Origin: Psychrobacter sp. BI730
Lineage (GTDB): Bacteria; Pseudomonadota; Gammaproteobacteria; Pseudomonadales; Moraxellaceae
Reading direction: 5' to 3'
Assembly: GCF_013414195.1 (NCBI RefSeq)
Contig: NZ_JAATTV010000001.1
Location: 124,001 to 188,000, forward strand
DNA: 64,000 nucleotides
Shown: positions 1 to 11,907 of the stretch, piece after piece
How positions within the stretch are numbered: the stretch's first letter is position 1
How the letters are laid out: every line of letters starts with the position of its first letter
Notes under the pieces: generated by a model
Seen by the model: the letters and a program-made list of their open reading frames with translations, nothing else
The model's database searches: none
What the model was told of the DNA's origin: nothing
Translations under genes and position numbers: made by a program

Positions 1-111
1 GACATGCACCAACCAGTCAGTGAACCAAAATGACGGCTGCTGATTATCTGACTCACCATTCGTCAGTTGTCCAATTTGCTGCTTGATTTGACGAATGGTT
101 GATACGGTCAT
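1..111 (-). CDS. 5' end of an unidentified gene, possibly a PrmC/HemK-type methyltransferase (partial)
   Basis: A minus-strand reading frame starts at an ATG (109-111) and stays open for 37 codons to the window edge, so only the N-terminus is present. An AAGAG-like ribosome binding site lies just upstream, and the start is about 50 bp after the stop of the AmpG-like gene on the same strand, so the two may be co-transcribed. The visible residues (MTVSTIRQIKQQIGQL, then a WFTDWLVHV segment) resemble the helical N-terminal domain of PrmC/HemK release-factor glutamine methyltransferases, where a similar LLxxVL helix occurs. The match is too short to trust. That this is a coding start is moderately sure; the product is a guess. 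Confidence 0.45.
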   Translation of the reverse strand, partial: MTVSTIRQIKQQIGQLTNGESDNQQPSFWFTDWLVHV

Positions 112-161
112 AGATAGCTCTTAAAAAACAATGAATGGATAAAGGTAAAATGCTGCTGAGC

Positions 162-2078
162 CTACTCTGATGCGCGTGGTGGCTCTTTGGTATCGGTCAG
201 GTTATGATTGGTTTTACTCAGCTTGTCACCTATCCCGTTACCACCGCTGCCATCATTATTATCATCGCCATAAATATCATCGTTATCACCAATGACAATA
301 TGTCTATCAACAAAGTAAATCAGTGCCAAAATTGGAATACCGATAGCAAATGTAAAGATAAAGAAAAACGGATAACCCATATTATCGACGATAGCACCAG
401 AATAACCACCCATCACTTTTGGTATCAGGGTCATCAATGAGGAAAAAATCGCATACTGTACAGCAGTAAAGCGAATCGATGTCAGTGCTGATAAGAAAGC
501 GATAAATACAGCGCTTGCAAGGCCCGCAGCCAAGTTATCAAATATCACTGCCATATACATAATCGGCAGGCTGCCTGGGTTGTACGTCAATACCACAAAC
601 AACAGGTTGGTCGCACACGCCAAAATCGCGCCAATCATCATGGCATGCATAATACGGAAACGCTGAGCCAAAATCCCGCCCAAGAAGCCACCTGCAATTG
701 CCATAATTACACCGACCAGTTTTACGGCATTGGCGATATCTGTTTTGCTAAAGCCCATGTCTTGATAAAAGACGTTGGAGATCACGCCTGCGACGATATC
801 TGAGATACGGTATAGACCAATCAAGGCTAAGAGTAGCAGTGCTTTTTTGCCGTAACGTCGGAAAAAATCTAAGACAGGCTCGATCCATGTTGCCATGGCC
901 ACTTCTTTTTTTACCAGTCCTACTTGTACCAGGGCATAACCTGCTGCCATCGCCGCGCCTAGGCTTACTAATAAGTGCAAGGTTTCTACAAAGAAACTAG
1001 AAAAAGCGCCTTCGAACTCGGGTAAGACTTGCCCCATCAATATGTAAGCAGCGATAAAGGCAATCACTGAAAATACAAACAACGCTACCAGTCTGACGTA
1101 ATCTTCACGAGTTTCAGCGACCAACGGGGCTTTGTTAATGATTTTTGGTTGGTTAATAATAAAGTACAGCAATAACAATGGCGCACACGCGACCAATGCT
1201 AAAAAGTAAAATTTAATCGCTGGCATTACCATTAGTGGTATCAAGGCCACTGTGCTATCAAATACTGTATTGATCAAAATATTAATCAGGTAAATAACAC
1301 CAAACAGTAGGCCTGGGATAAGCAGTAACGCTGAATAAATCAGGAATACTTTTAAGTTACCTTTCTGCTTTTTACTTTGCAGGGTCTCAGCGGTTGGCTC
1401 ATAACTAGCAAACGTCGTTAATACCCCTAACGTCATGACTCCTGCCATGATGTAATAGGTATTGCGCCACGCTTCATAACTATAAAACGTCTCATTTGAG
1501 CCGAAATAATCAGCCAAATATAACGCGCCTGCCCCTGCGACAATCATACCGATACGGTAGCCTGACACATAGATAGAGGACAAGATAGACTGCATAGACG
1601 GCGGCGCAAGCTCAATACGGTACGCATCAATCACGATATCTTGCGTCGCAGAAGAGAACCCAAGCAGCACGGCCGCGCCTGCCATATAAACCAAGACATC
1701 TTCGCTAACAGGATTTACCCTTGCCATCAAAAAGATTGCCAGCACGATAAGCAGCTGTGATACCACCATCCAACTACGACGACGCCCTAGCCACTTGGTC
1801 AAAAACGGTACAGGGAGCGCATCAATCAATGGCGCCCAAATAAACTTGAACGAATACCCCAGTGCTGCCCAGCTGAACATAGTAACGACACTACGATCAA
1901 TGCCTGCTTCTCTCAGCCATAGCGACAGACTTGAGAAAATCAGCAGAATAGGTATACCCGCTGAGAACCCCAAAAACAGCATAATAATGACACGAGGATC
2001 GAGATAAGCTTTTGTGGCCTCGCCCCATGACTTTTTGGCAATTGGTTGATTGGGCGGTACAGATTTGACAGCAGACAT
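162..2078 (-). CDS. ampG: AmpG-family muropeptide (anhydro-muropeptide) permease
   Basis: A 638-residue major facilitator superfamily protein of the inner membrane. AmpG imports GlcNAc-anhydroMurNAc peptides released from the wall for recycling, and in many gammaproteobacteria this signal also controls AmpC-type beta-lactamase induction. The N-terminus carries the family hallmarks: GFSAGIPILL, then SLWLREAGI near residues 52-60, and FIWAPLIDALP followed by GRRRSW. Hydrophobic segments run along the whole length. It is much longer than the E. coli protein (about 490 residues). The extra length lies mainly in the middle (about residues 225-400), where additional hydrophobic stretches are inserted, as in some long Pseudomonas AmpG proteins. 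The C-terminal tail is Asp/Asn/Gly-rich. The start has a good GGTGAG ribosome binding site. The family call is firm; substrate specificity is inferred. Confidence 0.88.
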   Translation of the reverse strand: MSAVKSVPPNQPIAKKSWGEATKAYLDPRVIIMLFLGFSAGIPILLIFSSLSLWLREAGIDRSVVTMFSWAALGYSFKFIWAPLIDALPVPFLTKWLGRRRSWMVVSQLLIVLAIFLMARVNPVSEDVLVYMAGAAVLLGFSSATQDIVIDAYRIELAPPSMQSILSSIYVSGYRIGMIVAGAGALYLADYFGSNETFYSYEAWRNTYYIMAGVMTLGVLTTFASYEPTAETLQSKKQKGNLKVFLIYSALLLIPGLLFGVIYLINILINTVFDSTVALIPLMVMPAIKFYFLALVACAPLLLLYFIINQPKIINKAPLVAETREDYVRLVALFVFSVIAFIAAYILMGQVLPEFEGAFSSFFVETLHLLVSLGAAMAAGYALVQVGLVKKEVAMATWIEPVLDFFRRYGKKALLLLALIGLYRISDIVAGVISNVFYQDMGFSKTDIANAVKLVGVIMAIAGGFLGGILAQRFRIMHAMMIGAILACATNLLFVVLTYNPGSLPIMYMAVIFDNLAAGLASAVFIAFLSALTSIRFTAVQYAIFSSLMTLIPKVMGGYSGAIVDNMGYPFFFIFTFAIGIPILALIYFVDRHIVIGDNDDIYGDDNNDGSGGNGIGDKLSKTNHNLTDTKEPPRASE

Positions 2079-5035
<2,957 letters not shown>

Positions 5036-5098
5036 ACCAAGTTTGAAGTTGGTCAGTATCAACTAACTACCAGTAATAAATAACTTTATAACTAACGA

Positions 5099-5130
5099 AC
5101 AGCTATCTTTTAGAAGGTAGCTGTTTTTTT
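5099..5130 (+). terminator. Intrinsic terminator of katG
   Basis: An 11-bp stem (ACAGCTATCTT pairing with AAGGTAGCTGT, one wobble) with a short loop is followed by a run of seven T residues, 64 bp after the katG stop. Confidence 0.9.
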
Positions 5131-5414
5131 ATGCTTAGTTTTTTATGCTTAATAGTGACCGCTCTTTATAAGTTGTTAGGTCAAATGGCTTCTCTGGATA
5201 AACAACGCTTACTTACTAAACAGCATTTACTGAACAAATAATTTTTTAGCATTGCAAAATACAAACTCTATATTCATAATTATCATAAATTGATAGCTAT
5301 TTATTATATACAAGAATAATAGCTTTGTTTTACACTACTTTATTACTGTATGTTCAGACATTTTTACTTTCATATACAGACGAGGTTTGTATATTTATAC
5401 AATAGGATTAAGTT
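5131..5414. other. Intergenic leader of the LysR-type gene
   Basis: About 280 bp of AT-rich DNA with no open frame of note. LysR-type genes are often autoregulated from such a region, but no specific T-N11-A operator could be singled out among the many A/T-rich candidates. Confidence 0.4.
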
Positions 5415-6344
5415 ATGGCAATCGACGTAGTGGTCAACCAACGGCATTTGCAGATTCAGCTCAAACAGCTAGAAACAGTATGGCATACGGTGATTAACGG
5501 TTATAACTTAAGCCAAGCGGCGACCGTACTACATACCAGTCAATCAAGCTTATCAAAGCATATTGCTGCGTTAGAAAACCAGTTAAAGACGGAAGTATTT
5601 GTGCGCCAAGGCAAACGCCTGACGGGACTAACCACTATGGGCACAGCACTTATGCCGCATATCGAGTCTATCTTTGCTGAAATCCGCACCATTGAAAACC
5701 TAAGTTTAGACTTTAATAATCCTAATATCGGTACGTTGACGATTGCCACCACCCATACTCAAGCGCGTTATGTACTGCCGCAAGTGGTTAAAGAGTTTAA
5801 AGATCGTTTTCCTAAAGTAAATTTGATTTTACAACAGGCAGATCCTGAGACCATCGCTCAGATGGTCATCCGTGGCCAAGCCGATATCGGTATCGCCACT
5901 GAGTCCTTGCTGCATAACAACTATTTAAGATGCTATCGTTACTATGACTGGACGCATCGCGTTATCGTACCAAGTGATCACGAACTGGCTAGCCAAGAGT
6001 CTATTGACCTGCCCACACTTGCCAGCTATCCGATTGTGACCTATCACGGTGGTTTTACAGGACGCGGCGCGATTGACAAGACGTTCGACGAAGCAGGGCT
6101 GGAGCCAGATATCGTATTAGCGGCGCTCGATGCCGATGTGATCAGCACCTATGTCGGTCTAGGCCTAGGTATTGGTATCATCGCAGAAATGGCATTTGAG
6201 CCAAGTCATTATCAAAACCTGACGGCCATCCCCGTCGATCATTTTGGTCGCTTTACCAGTTGGATGGCGGTACGTGATGATGCAGAAATCCGTCAATATG
6301 GTCGCGCATTCATGGAGCTATGCCAAAAGCAATTTGCAAATTAA
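5415..6344 (+). CDS. LysR-type transcriptional regulator, CysB family
   Basis: A 309-residue regulator with an N-terminal winged helix-turn-helix (about residues 18-77, with AATVLHTSQSSLSKHIAALE as the recognition region) and a periplasmic-binding-like effector domain from about residue 105. The effector domain has CysB/Cbl signatures: ATTHTQARYVLP, a YPIVTYHGGFTGR segment that in CysB binds the inducer, and DADVISTYVGLGLGIGI. In the family these proteins control sulfate assimilation and sulfur-source use, with N-acetylserine, sulfate or thiosulfate as effectors. No cys genes are adjacent, so CysB itself versus a Cbl-like paralogue cannot be settled here. It lies between katG and the glucose dehydrogenase gene on the same strand, but separated from both by more than 170 bp. 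Confidence 0.88.
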   Translation: MAIDVVVNQRHLQIQLKQLETVWHTVINGYNLSQAATVLHTSQSSLSKHIAALENQLKTEVFVRQGKRLTGLTTMGTALMPHIESIFAEIRTIENLSLDFNNPNIGTLTIATTHTQARYVLPQVVKEFKDRFPKVNLILQQADPETIAQMVIRGQADIGIATESLLHNNYLRCYRYYDWTHRVIVPSDHELASQESIDLPTLASYPIVTYHGGFTGRGAIDKTFDEAGLEPDIVLAALDADVISTYVGLGLGIGIIAEMAFEPSHYQNLTAIPVDHFGRFTSWMAVRDDAEIRQYGRAFMELCQKQFAN

Positions 6345-6461
6345 TGAGCATTTGTTAAATAAAGTATCTCAGACTTGCTCACCCTTACTAGACTGAGCTG
6401 TGGATGATAAAATAGATTCTAGAACGTTATTCAATGTTTCTTTTATATATTATTCACACTT

Positions 6462-6510
6462 GTATTGATATTTGGTCGAATGAAATTGATTAGCGACTAA
6501 ATATCAATAC
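6462..6510. promoter_or_regulatory. Long inverted repeat in the leader of the glucose dehydrogenase gene
   Basis: Two 17-bp arms (6462-6478, 6494-6510) are complementary at 16 of 17 positions and separated by 15 nt. The structure ends 38 bp before the chosen ATG of the next gene. No T-run follows, so it is not a classical terminator for the upstream LysR-type gene. It could be an operator or an mRNA leader structure. Confidence 0.55.
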
Positions 6511-6548
6511 ATATTAACTTGCTCTTCTGTAAACAGGTGATACCGCTC

Positions 6549-9035
6549 ATGGAAAAATTCGTAGCGATCATTATGGCAATTTTTGCCGCCCCTCTACTCA
6601 TTGGCGGCGCTTATTTATTGTCTTTAGGCGGTAGTCCTTACTACCTTATTGCTGGCGTTATTATACTAACAACAGCTTTTTTATTGTTCAAAAAACACTG
6701 GAGTGCTTACGGATTATATGCGCTATTTATCGTAACAACCATGGCTTGGGCACTTTGGGAATCTGGGTTCTATTGGTGGGCGTTAGCACCTCGAGTTGGC
6801 TTCCCGCTTATATTTGGTTTGCTCATGCTACTGCCATGGGTATCTAAAAAAATGCATGGGTCTAGAGCTCAGTTAACAACGAGCGCTGACCGTACTGCCG
6901 CATTAACTGCAGACACTGCTAAGAAAAATCCGCTGTACTATTGGGGATTGCTCGCTAGCGTGGTTGTGGGTGCACTGCTCTCTTTTGGCAGCTTAGCAAA
7001 CAACGCCACTGATAAATTAGGCGAGCTTGATTTGACTGCTGCAAATGATGACAAGCAAAACGTCAGCTCAGATGAGACGTCAGCTAACCTTGGTGACCCA
7101 TTATCAAACGGTCAACAAACGCCAGATGGTGAGTGGAGTGCGTATGGTCGTACTGATTATGGTCAGCGCTACTCACCTCTAGATAAAATCAATACTGACA
7201 ACGTCAAAGATTTAGAGCTGGCATGGCAAATCCAAACAGGTGATGTCAAAGGGCCTAACGATGTCGGTGAGACCACTTATCAGGCAACACCATTAAAGAT
7301 TGGCAACGGTTTATACTTATGTACCCCGCATAACTGGGTACTAGCGCTAGATGCCGACTCTGGTGAGACGCTATGGAAGTTTGATCCTCAAGTAGAGGAA
7401 AACTTACAACGCCAGCACCAAACCTGTCGCGGCGTATCTTATTATGCTGGTCAAGCAACCAGTCCTGTGCAAGTACAAAAAATTGCTGGTAATACCTTTG
7501 AAAACGCATCTAAGCAATGTGATGCCAAGATATTTATCCCAACTTCTGATGCGAAACTATATGCACTCGATCCAAATACTGGGCAACGCTGCCAAGACTT
7601 TGGTGATGATGGTGCATTAGACTTGATGCATAACATGCCGTTTAATCAAGCAGGTTACTATTATTCTACGTCACCACCAGTCATCGCCGGTGATACCATT
7701 ATCGTAGCTGGTGCTGTCAATGACAACTATGATGTCAACTCGCCTTCTGGTGTAATCCGTGCGTATGATGTCAATACCGGTGAGCTTCTTTGGAACTGGG
7801 ACTCAGGTGATCCTGATAATACAGCACCTTTCGATGTCAATGATCCAACTCAAACTTACAAGACCAGTTCGCCAAATTCATGGTCAGTCGCTACTGCCGA
7901 TGAAGAGCTTGGATTGGCCTACTTCCCTATGGGTAACCGCACACCGGATCAGCTAGGTAGCTACCGAAATGCCGCTGAAGAAAAGTATGCAACGTCTGTT
8001 GTCGCTCTAGATATCGAGACTGGTGAAGCACGCTGGGTTCAGCAGTTTGTCCATCATGACCTTTGGGACATGGACACGCCTGCGCAGCCAACCTTACTTG
8101 ATCTAGATACGGCCGATGGTGTACAGCCCGCGCTGGTTGTACCAACCAAACAAGGCGATGTATACGTCTTGAATCGTGCGACAGGTGAGCCTATTGTACC
8201 GATTAAAGAACGTCCTGCACCGCAAGGCTATCTCATAGCGGGAGAGCACGCAGCGCCAACTCAGCCTTATTCTGGCTTGAGCTTTGAGCCTGAACCACTG
8301 ACTGAAAAAGACATGTGGGGTGCCAGTCTCGTCGATCAAATGATGTGCCGTATTGAGTTCAATCAGCTCAACTATGATGGTCGCTATACCCCGCCATCAA
8401 CAAATGGTAGCTTGGTCTATCCTGGTAACTTTGGTACCTTTAATTGGGGCGGTATTGCAGTCGATCCTGAGAATGGCGTGATGTTTGGTATGCCGACTTA
8501 CTTGGCATTTACCTCAAAACTCATTCCTAGAGACACGTTGGGCGATGCAGAAACCAATAAAGGCGAGCAAGGCGTCAATGCCAATGAAGGTGCAGATTAT
8601 GCAGTAGAATTGGGGCCCTTCTTGTCACCATTAGGCGTACCTTGTCAGCAGCCACCATGGGGCACGATCGCTGGTGCTGACCTAGCCACAGGTGATATCG
8701 CTTATCAACGCAAAAATGGTACGGTACAAGACTTGTCTCCTATTCCTATCAAACTGGAACTGGGCGTACCTGGTATCGGTGGACCTATCATCACTAAAGG
8801 CGGCGTCGCATTCTTGTCAGCGGCGACAGAAAACAACTTCCGAGCTTATGACTTAAAAAATGGCGACGTGCTATGGAATGTCCGTATTCCAGCAGGTGGT
8901 CAAGCCACGCCAATGACTTACTTAAACTCTAAAGGTGAGCAAATGGTCGTATTGGTTGCAGGTGGTCATGGTTCAGTTGGAACAACCATCGGTGATTATG
9001 TCTTAGCTTACAAACTTAGCGACCAAGATAAATAA
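6549..9035 (+). CDS. gcd: Membrane-bound PQQ-dependent glucose dehydrogenase
   Basis: Quinoprotein that oxidises aldoses, typically glucose to gluconolactone, in the periplasm and passes electrons to ubiquinone. About five N-terminal membrane segments occupy residues 1-145. A PQQ eight-bladed propeller follows from about residue 195 (WSAYGRTDYGQRYSPLDKI) to the end, with HHDLWDMDTPAQPT containing the expected catalytic Asp, and C-terminal GGQATPMTY and AGGHGS motifs. The 828-residue form begins at an ATG with an AGGTGA ribosome binding site 8 nt upstream. A TTG 30 bp earlier extends the frame but lacks such a site. Length and motif order match E. coli Gcd. The related quinate/shikimate dehydrogenase QuiA has the same architecture and cannot be fully excluded. 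No PQQ biosynthesis genes are in the window. Confidence 0.88.
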   Translation: MEKFVAIIMAIFAAPLLIGGAYLLSLGGSPYYLIAGVIILTTAFLLFKKHWSAYGLYALFIVTTMAWALWESGFYWWALAPRVGFPLIFGLLMLLPWVSKKMHGSRAQLTTSADRTAALTADTAKKNPLYYWGLLASVVVGALLSFGSLANNATDKLGELDLTAANDDKQNVSSDETSANLGDPLSNGQQTPDGEWSAYGRTDYGQRYSPLDKINTDNVKDLELAWQIQTGDVKGPNDVGETTYQATPLKIGNGLYLCTPHNWVLALDADSGETLWKFDPQVEENLQRQHQTCRGVSYYAGQATSPVQVQKIAGNTFENASKQCDAKIFIPTSDAKLYALDPNTGQRCQDFGDDGALDLMHNMPFNQAGYYYSTSPPVIAGDTIIVAGAVNDNYDVNSPSGVIRAYDVNTGELLWNWDSGDPDNTAPFDVNDPTQTYKTSSPNSWSVATADEELGLAYFPMGNRTPDQLGSYRNAAEEKYATSVVALDIETGEARWVQQFVHHDLWDMDTPAQPTLLDLDTADGVQPALVVPTKQGDVYVLNRATGEPIVPIKERPAPQGYLIAGEHAAPTQPYSGLSFEPEPLTEKDMWGASLVDQMMCRIEFNQLNYDGRYTPPSTNGSLVYPGNFGTFNWGGIAVDPENGVMFGMPTYLAFTSKLIPRDTLGDAETNKGEQGVNANEGADYAVELGPFLSPLGVPCQQPPWGTIAGADLATGDIAYQRKNGTVQDLSPIPIKLELGVPGIGGPIITKGGVAFLSAATENNFRAYDLKNGDVLWNVRIPAGGQATPMTYLNSKGEQMVVLVAGGHGSVGTTIGDYVLAYKLSDQDK

Positions 9036-9102
9036 TGTTGCATTTGGTTCTTAAGATAATGATAAATTAAATAACCATTATATTATAATCTTATAATTAG
9101 AG

Positions 9103-9133
9103 AAGCAGGTAACTTAGGTTGCCTGCTTTTTTT
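9103..9133 (+). terminator. Intrinsic terminator of gcd
   Basis: An 11-bp stem (AAGCAGGTAAC with GTTGCCTGCTT, one mismatch), a 4-nt loop and a T-run. Confidence 0.88.
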
Positions 9134-9382
9134 AATGCCATCTTTTTTTAATGCCATAGTATAATGCTGCTAAATCCTTTTATTACCTTACTTATGGTTT
9201 ATTTATCGCTTATTTTGACAAACGACAACCTTTATAAATACACCTTAATAATTGTTAAGCGAGCTTAAAAACAGAGTTAACTGACTTTGTTATGATTCAT
9301 TAACAGTGACTAGCGGCACTTGAAACTACCACTGTCTATAAGCATATCAGTAGAAAATAATTTACACACTACTGGAACATTT

Positions 9383-10384
9383 ATGAGTAATAAAATCCCT
9401 TTATCTTTTTTAGATCTTGCGCCTGTACCTCAAGGCAAAACCATCGCTGAAGGCATCGCCCAAACAGTGGAAACCGCGCAGCAAGCAGAAAAATCAGGCT
9501 TAAACCGCTACTGGATGGCAGAGCATCACAATATGCCGGGCATCGCCAGTGCAGCCACCTCAGTACTACTATCGCATATCGGTAGTAAAACCGACCGTAT
9601 CCGTATTGGTGCTGGCGGCGTCATGCTACCGAACCATGCCCCTCTCGTGATTGCTGAGCAGTTTGGTACTTTGCAGGCATTATATGGTGACCGTGTGGAC
9701 CTAGGCCTAGGCCGTGCACCTGGTACTGATGGTGCGACGTTTCAGGCACTTCGTAGACAAATGAAAGATGCCGAACGCTTTCCACAAGATGTGCAAGAGC
9801 TGATGTATTTCTTAGGTAATGATACAGATGGCAGCCCTGTACAGGCATTCCCTGGCGCAAAATCAGGCATACCGATTTGGATATTAGGCTCTTCTCTATT
9901 TGGTGCGACTTTGGCTGCACATTTAGGACTACCTTATGTGTTTGCCTCTCACTTCGCCCCGCAAATGCTTGGGCAAGCAATTGAGGCTTACCGTGAACAG
10001 TTTAAACCGTCTGTCTATCTAGATAAGCCTTATGTGATGCTAGCTGCAAACTTATTGCTGGCTGATGATGATGCGACCGCCGAGTATCATTTTACTTCAG
10101 CACAGCAGAGTTTTGTACGTCTGCGTCGTGGCGAAACAGGTCAAATGCCTAAGCCTACCCACGATATGGACAGTATCTGGAGTCAAGCAGAGAAAATGAT
10201 GGTAGATAACGCATTGTCAGTATCATTCATTGGCTCTGTCGACACGGTCAAACCAAGACTCGCTGCATTTTTGGCAACCTATCAGCCAGATGAGCTGATT
10301 GTGACGGCCAATATCTATGACCAAGCCGCCCGTATCCGTTCACTTGAACTTACACCGGAGCTAAACTTATTTACTTTACAATGA
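9383..10384 (+). CDS. Luciferase-like flavin monooxygenase (LLM class, YhbW type)
   Basis: A 333-residue TIM-barrel flavoprotein of the bacterial-luciferase superfamily. These enzymes use reduced FMN/F420-type cofactors for monooxygenation, but the substrate of this subgroup is generally unknown. Recognisable segments are an N-terminal PLSFLDLAPVPQG, then RYWMAEHHNMPG near residues 42-53, RIGAGGVMLPNHAPLVIAEQ and RVDLGLGRAPGTD, all typical of YhbW-like LLM oxidoreductases. The ATG at 9383 is chosen because the upstream extension (to 9320) adds 21 residues lacking family similarity. A weak CTGGA element precedes the chosen start. It is followed by a small membrane-protein gene and a shared terminator, so the two may form one unit. 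Confidence 0.85.
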   Translation: MSNKIPLSFLDLAPVPQGKTIAEGIAQTVETAQQAEKSGLNRYWMAEHHNMPGIASAATSVLLSHIGSKTDRIRIGAGGVMLPNHAPLVIAEQFGTLQALYGDRVDLGLGRAPGTDGATFQALRRQMKDAERFPQDVQELMYFLGNDTDGSPVQAFPGAKSGIPIWILGSSLFGATLAAHLGLPYVFASHFAPQMLGQAIEAYREQFKPSVYLDKPYVMLAANLLLADDDATAEYHFTSAQQSFVRLRRGETGQMPKPTHDMDSIWSQAEKMMVDNALSVSFIGSVDTVKPRLAAFLATYQPDELIVTANIYDQAARIRSLELTPELNLFTLQ

Positions 10385-10408
10385 AATGAGACACTTGCAT
10401 AATTATTG

Positions 10409-10597
10409 ATGAACCTTAACTGGATTTTTGACATGGAAGCAACTCCCATTATCGGTGCATCGCTCATGATTGGCTCATCAATATTTATGTATATCATCGC
10501 CTTTCTTGCCGTTATGGCTATCGGTGGTTATTTGACCTATCGTACTAGCCCAAAGCGCAAGCAGCGCCGTGAAGACAAGCGTAATAGCGAACGCTAG
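10409..10597 (+). CDS. Small single-pass membrane protein, unknown function
   Basis: A 62-residue frame with one strong hydrophobic segment (about residues 14-42, IGASLMIGSSIFMYIIAFLA and onward) followed by a very basic tail (SPKRKQRREDKRNSER), predicting an N-out/C-in single-pass protein. It lies 24 bp after the luciferase-like gene and is followed at once by a strong terminator, which supports its being a real gene. The start is uncertain. An internal ATG at 10433 has a slightly better ribosome binding site (TGGA, 8 nt spacing) and would give 54 residues. I do not recognise a family. Confidence 0.6.
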   Translation: MNLNWIFDMEATPIIGASLMIGSSIFMYIIAFLAVMAIGGYLTYRTSPKRKQRREDKRNSER

Positions 10598-10605
10598 ATT
10601 AATAC

Positions 10606-10645
10606 CAAAAGCCCTCTTTTCTTATTTGAAAAGAGGGCTTTTTTA
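10606..10645. terminator. Bidirectional intrinsic terminator
   Basis: AAAAGCCCTCTTTT pairs perfectly with GAAAAGAGGGCTTTT across a short loop, with A-run before and T-run after. It lies between the converging small membrane-protein gene and the AEC transporter gene, so it could serve both strands. Confidence 0.92.
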
Positions 10646-10707
10646 AGACTATCAAAATTAGATAAAGCGAAAGTACTTGCTTATTTAAAGATAGTATAAA
10701 ATCTGCA

Positions 10708-11667
10708 TTACATCAATCCAAGCGCACGTAACGTCGCTGCCCCAATCGCCATACCAAACATGCCGACAACAGTGGTAAAGGCAAGTATATTGGCAGCGAG
10801 TACATCATTGCCACCCATTGCTTTTGCCATGACATAGCTGGCTGCAGCTGTGGGCGATGCGACCATCAAAAACAACACCCCCATATGCACGCCTGATAGC
10901 CCGAACCCAAGTCCAACAGCGATAGCAATTAATGGTGCAATGACAATTCGTCCAATACTCGCTTGCATGGATAAGCCCGAAGGATGCAACATAGACTTTA
11001 GGTTAATACTAGCACCCGCACAGATCAGTGCTAACGGCAGAGCCACCGCTGCTAATAAGTCGCCAGTCGTATGAATCACCCCAGTAAGCGGTGGTAATGG
11101 CAGTGCTTTATAGACGAATGCCCCAACCAATGCCAAAATTAAAGGATTGGTTAGCAACTTTTTCACAATCATCGTACCGCGACTAATCCATGTATCATCC
11201 ACACTTTTGGATACGCGGCTCAAGGTAATGACTGCCAAGATATTAAACAGTATCGTTACCACGCCCATATAGACAGCACCGATACTTAATCCTTGTGCGC
11301 CGTAAGCGTTGGCCACGGTTGCAAGGCCAATGATGGCCATGTTGCTACGGAATACGCCTTGTACAAACACGCCTTGGTCTTCAGGACGCTTGACGAAGCG
11401 TTTGGCATAAAACTCTGCGCCAATAAATAATATAAACGTCACCAAGATACCAACCAGGATAAGCGTAATTTGCTTACCATAATCGACGTCGCTATCGACC
11501 ACGCTAAAAAACAATAAACACGGCAAGCAATAATTAAAGACAAAACTTGATGCCTGATCGATAAAAGTTTGGCTTGCCTCACCGCGTCGTTGCATAAAAA
11601 AACCCAACCACATTAAGGCAAGGTTGGGTAAGACAATGGTAATAGCAAAAACAATAGCATCAATCAT
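10708..11667 (-). CDS. AEC (auxin efflux carrier) family transporter
   Basis: A 319-residue inner-membrane protein with about ten hydrophobic segments arranged as two halves, the pattern of the AEC/BART family that includes MdcF, YwkB and plant PIN-related carriers. Typical features are the N-terminal LPNLALMWLGFFMQRRG, FRSNMAIIGLATVANAYG in the first half, a central NPLILALVGAF, and SPTAAASYVMAKAMGGN near the C-terminus. Members export or import malonate, malate and other small carboxylates. The substrate here is not deducible. It stands alone, convergent with the luciferase-like unit and co-directional with mnmG but separated from it by a terminator. Confidence 0.82.
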   Translation of the reverse strand: MIDAIVFAITIVLPNLALMWLGFFMQRRGEASQTFIDQASSFVFNYCLPCLLFFSVVDSDVDYGKQITLILVGILVTFILFIGAEFYAKRFVKRPEDQGVFVQGVFRSNMAIIGLATVANAYGAQGLSIGAVYMGVVTILFNILAVITLSRVSKSVDDTWISRGTMIVKKLLTNPLILALVGAFVYKALPLPPLTGVIHTTGDLLAAVALPLALICAGASINLKSMLHPSGLSMQASIGRIVIAPLIAIAVGLGFGLSGVHMGVLFLMVASPTAAASYVMAKAMGGNDVLAANILAFTTVVGMFGMAIGAATLRALGLM

Positions 11668-11827
11668 AAGTAGACTCAGTTCGGTGACAAGCCCATGAAT
11701 ATATGGACATCAGCGAGACAAATTAACAAGTAATAAGAAAATTTACTGACCTAGTATAGAGACAAAGTAGTAAGTAGGACAAGGTTACATGTGACTTTCT
11801 TTCAAAATCGACCGTTTTTTTTGATAA

Positions 11828-11866
11828 ACAAAAGCCCGTAACGAAACATCGTTACGGGCTATTTAT
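11828..11866 (-). terminator. Intrinsic terminator of mnmG
   Basis: Perfect 11-bp stem AGCCCGTAACG/CGTTACGGGCT with a 6-nt loop. On the minus strand it is followed by a T-rich tail, 40 bp after the mnmG stop. Confidence 0.85.
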
Positions 11867-11907
11867 ACTATAAGTGCTTTATTATAAAAGGCTTTATTGC
11901 ATAGCTA

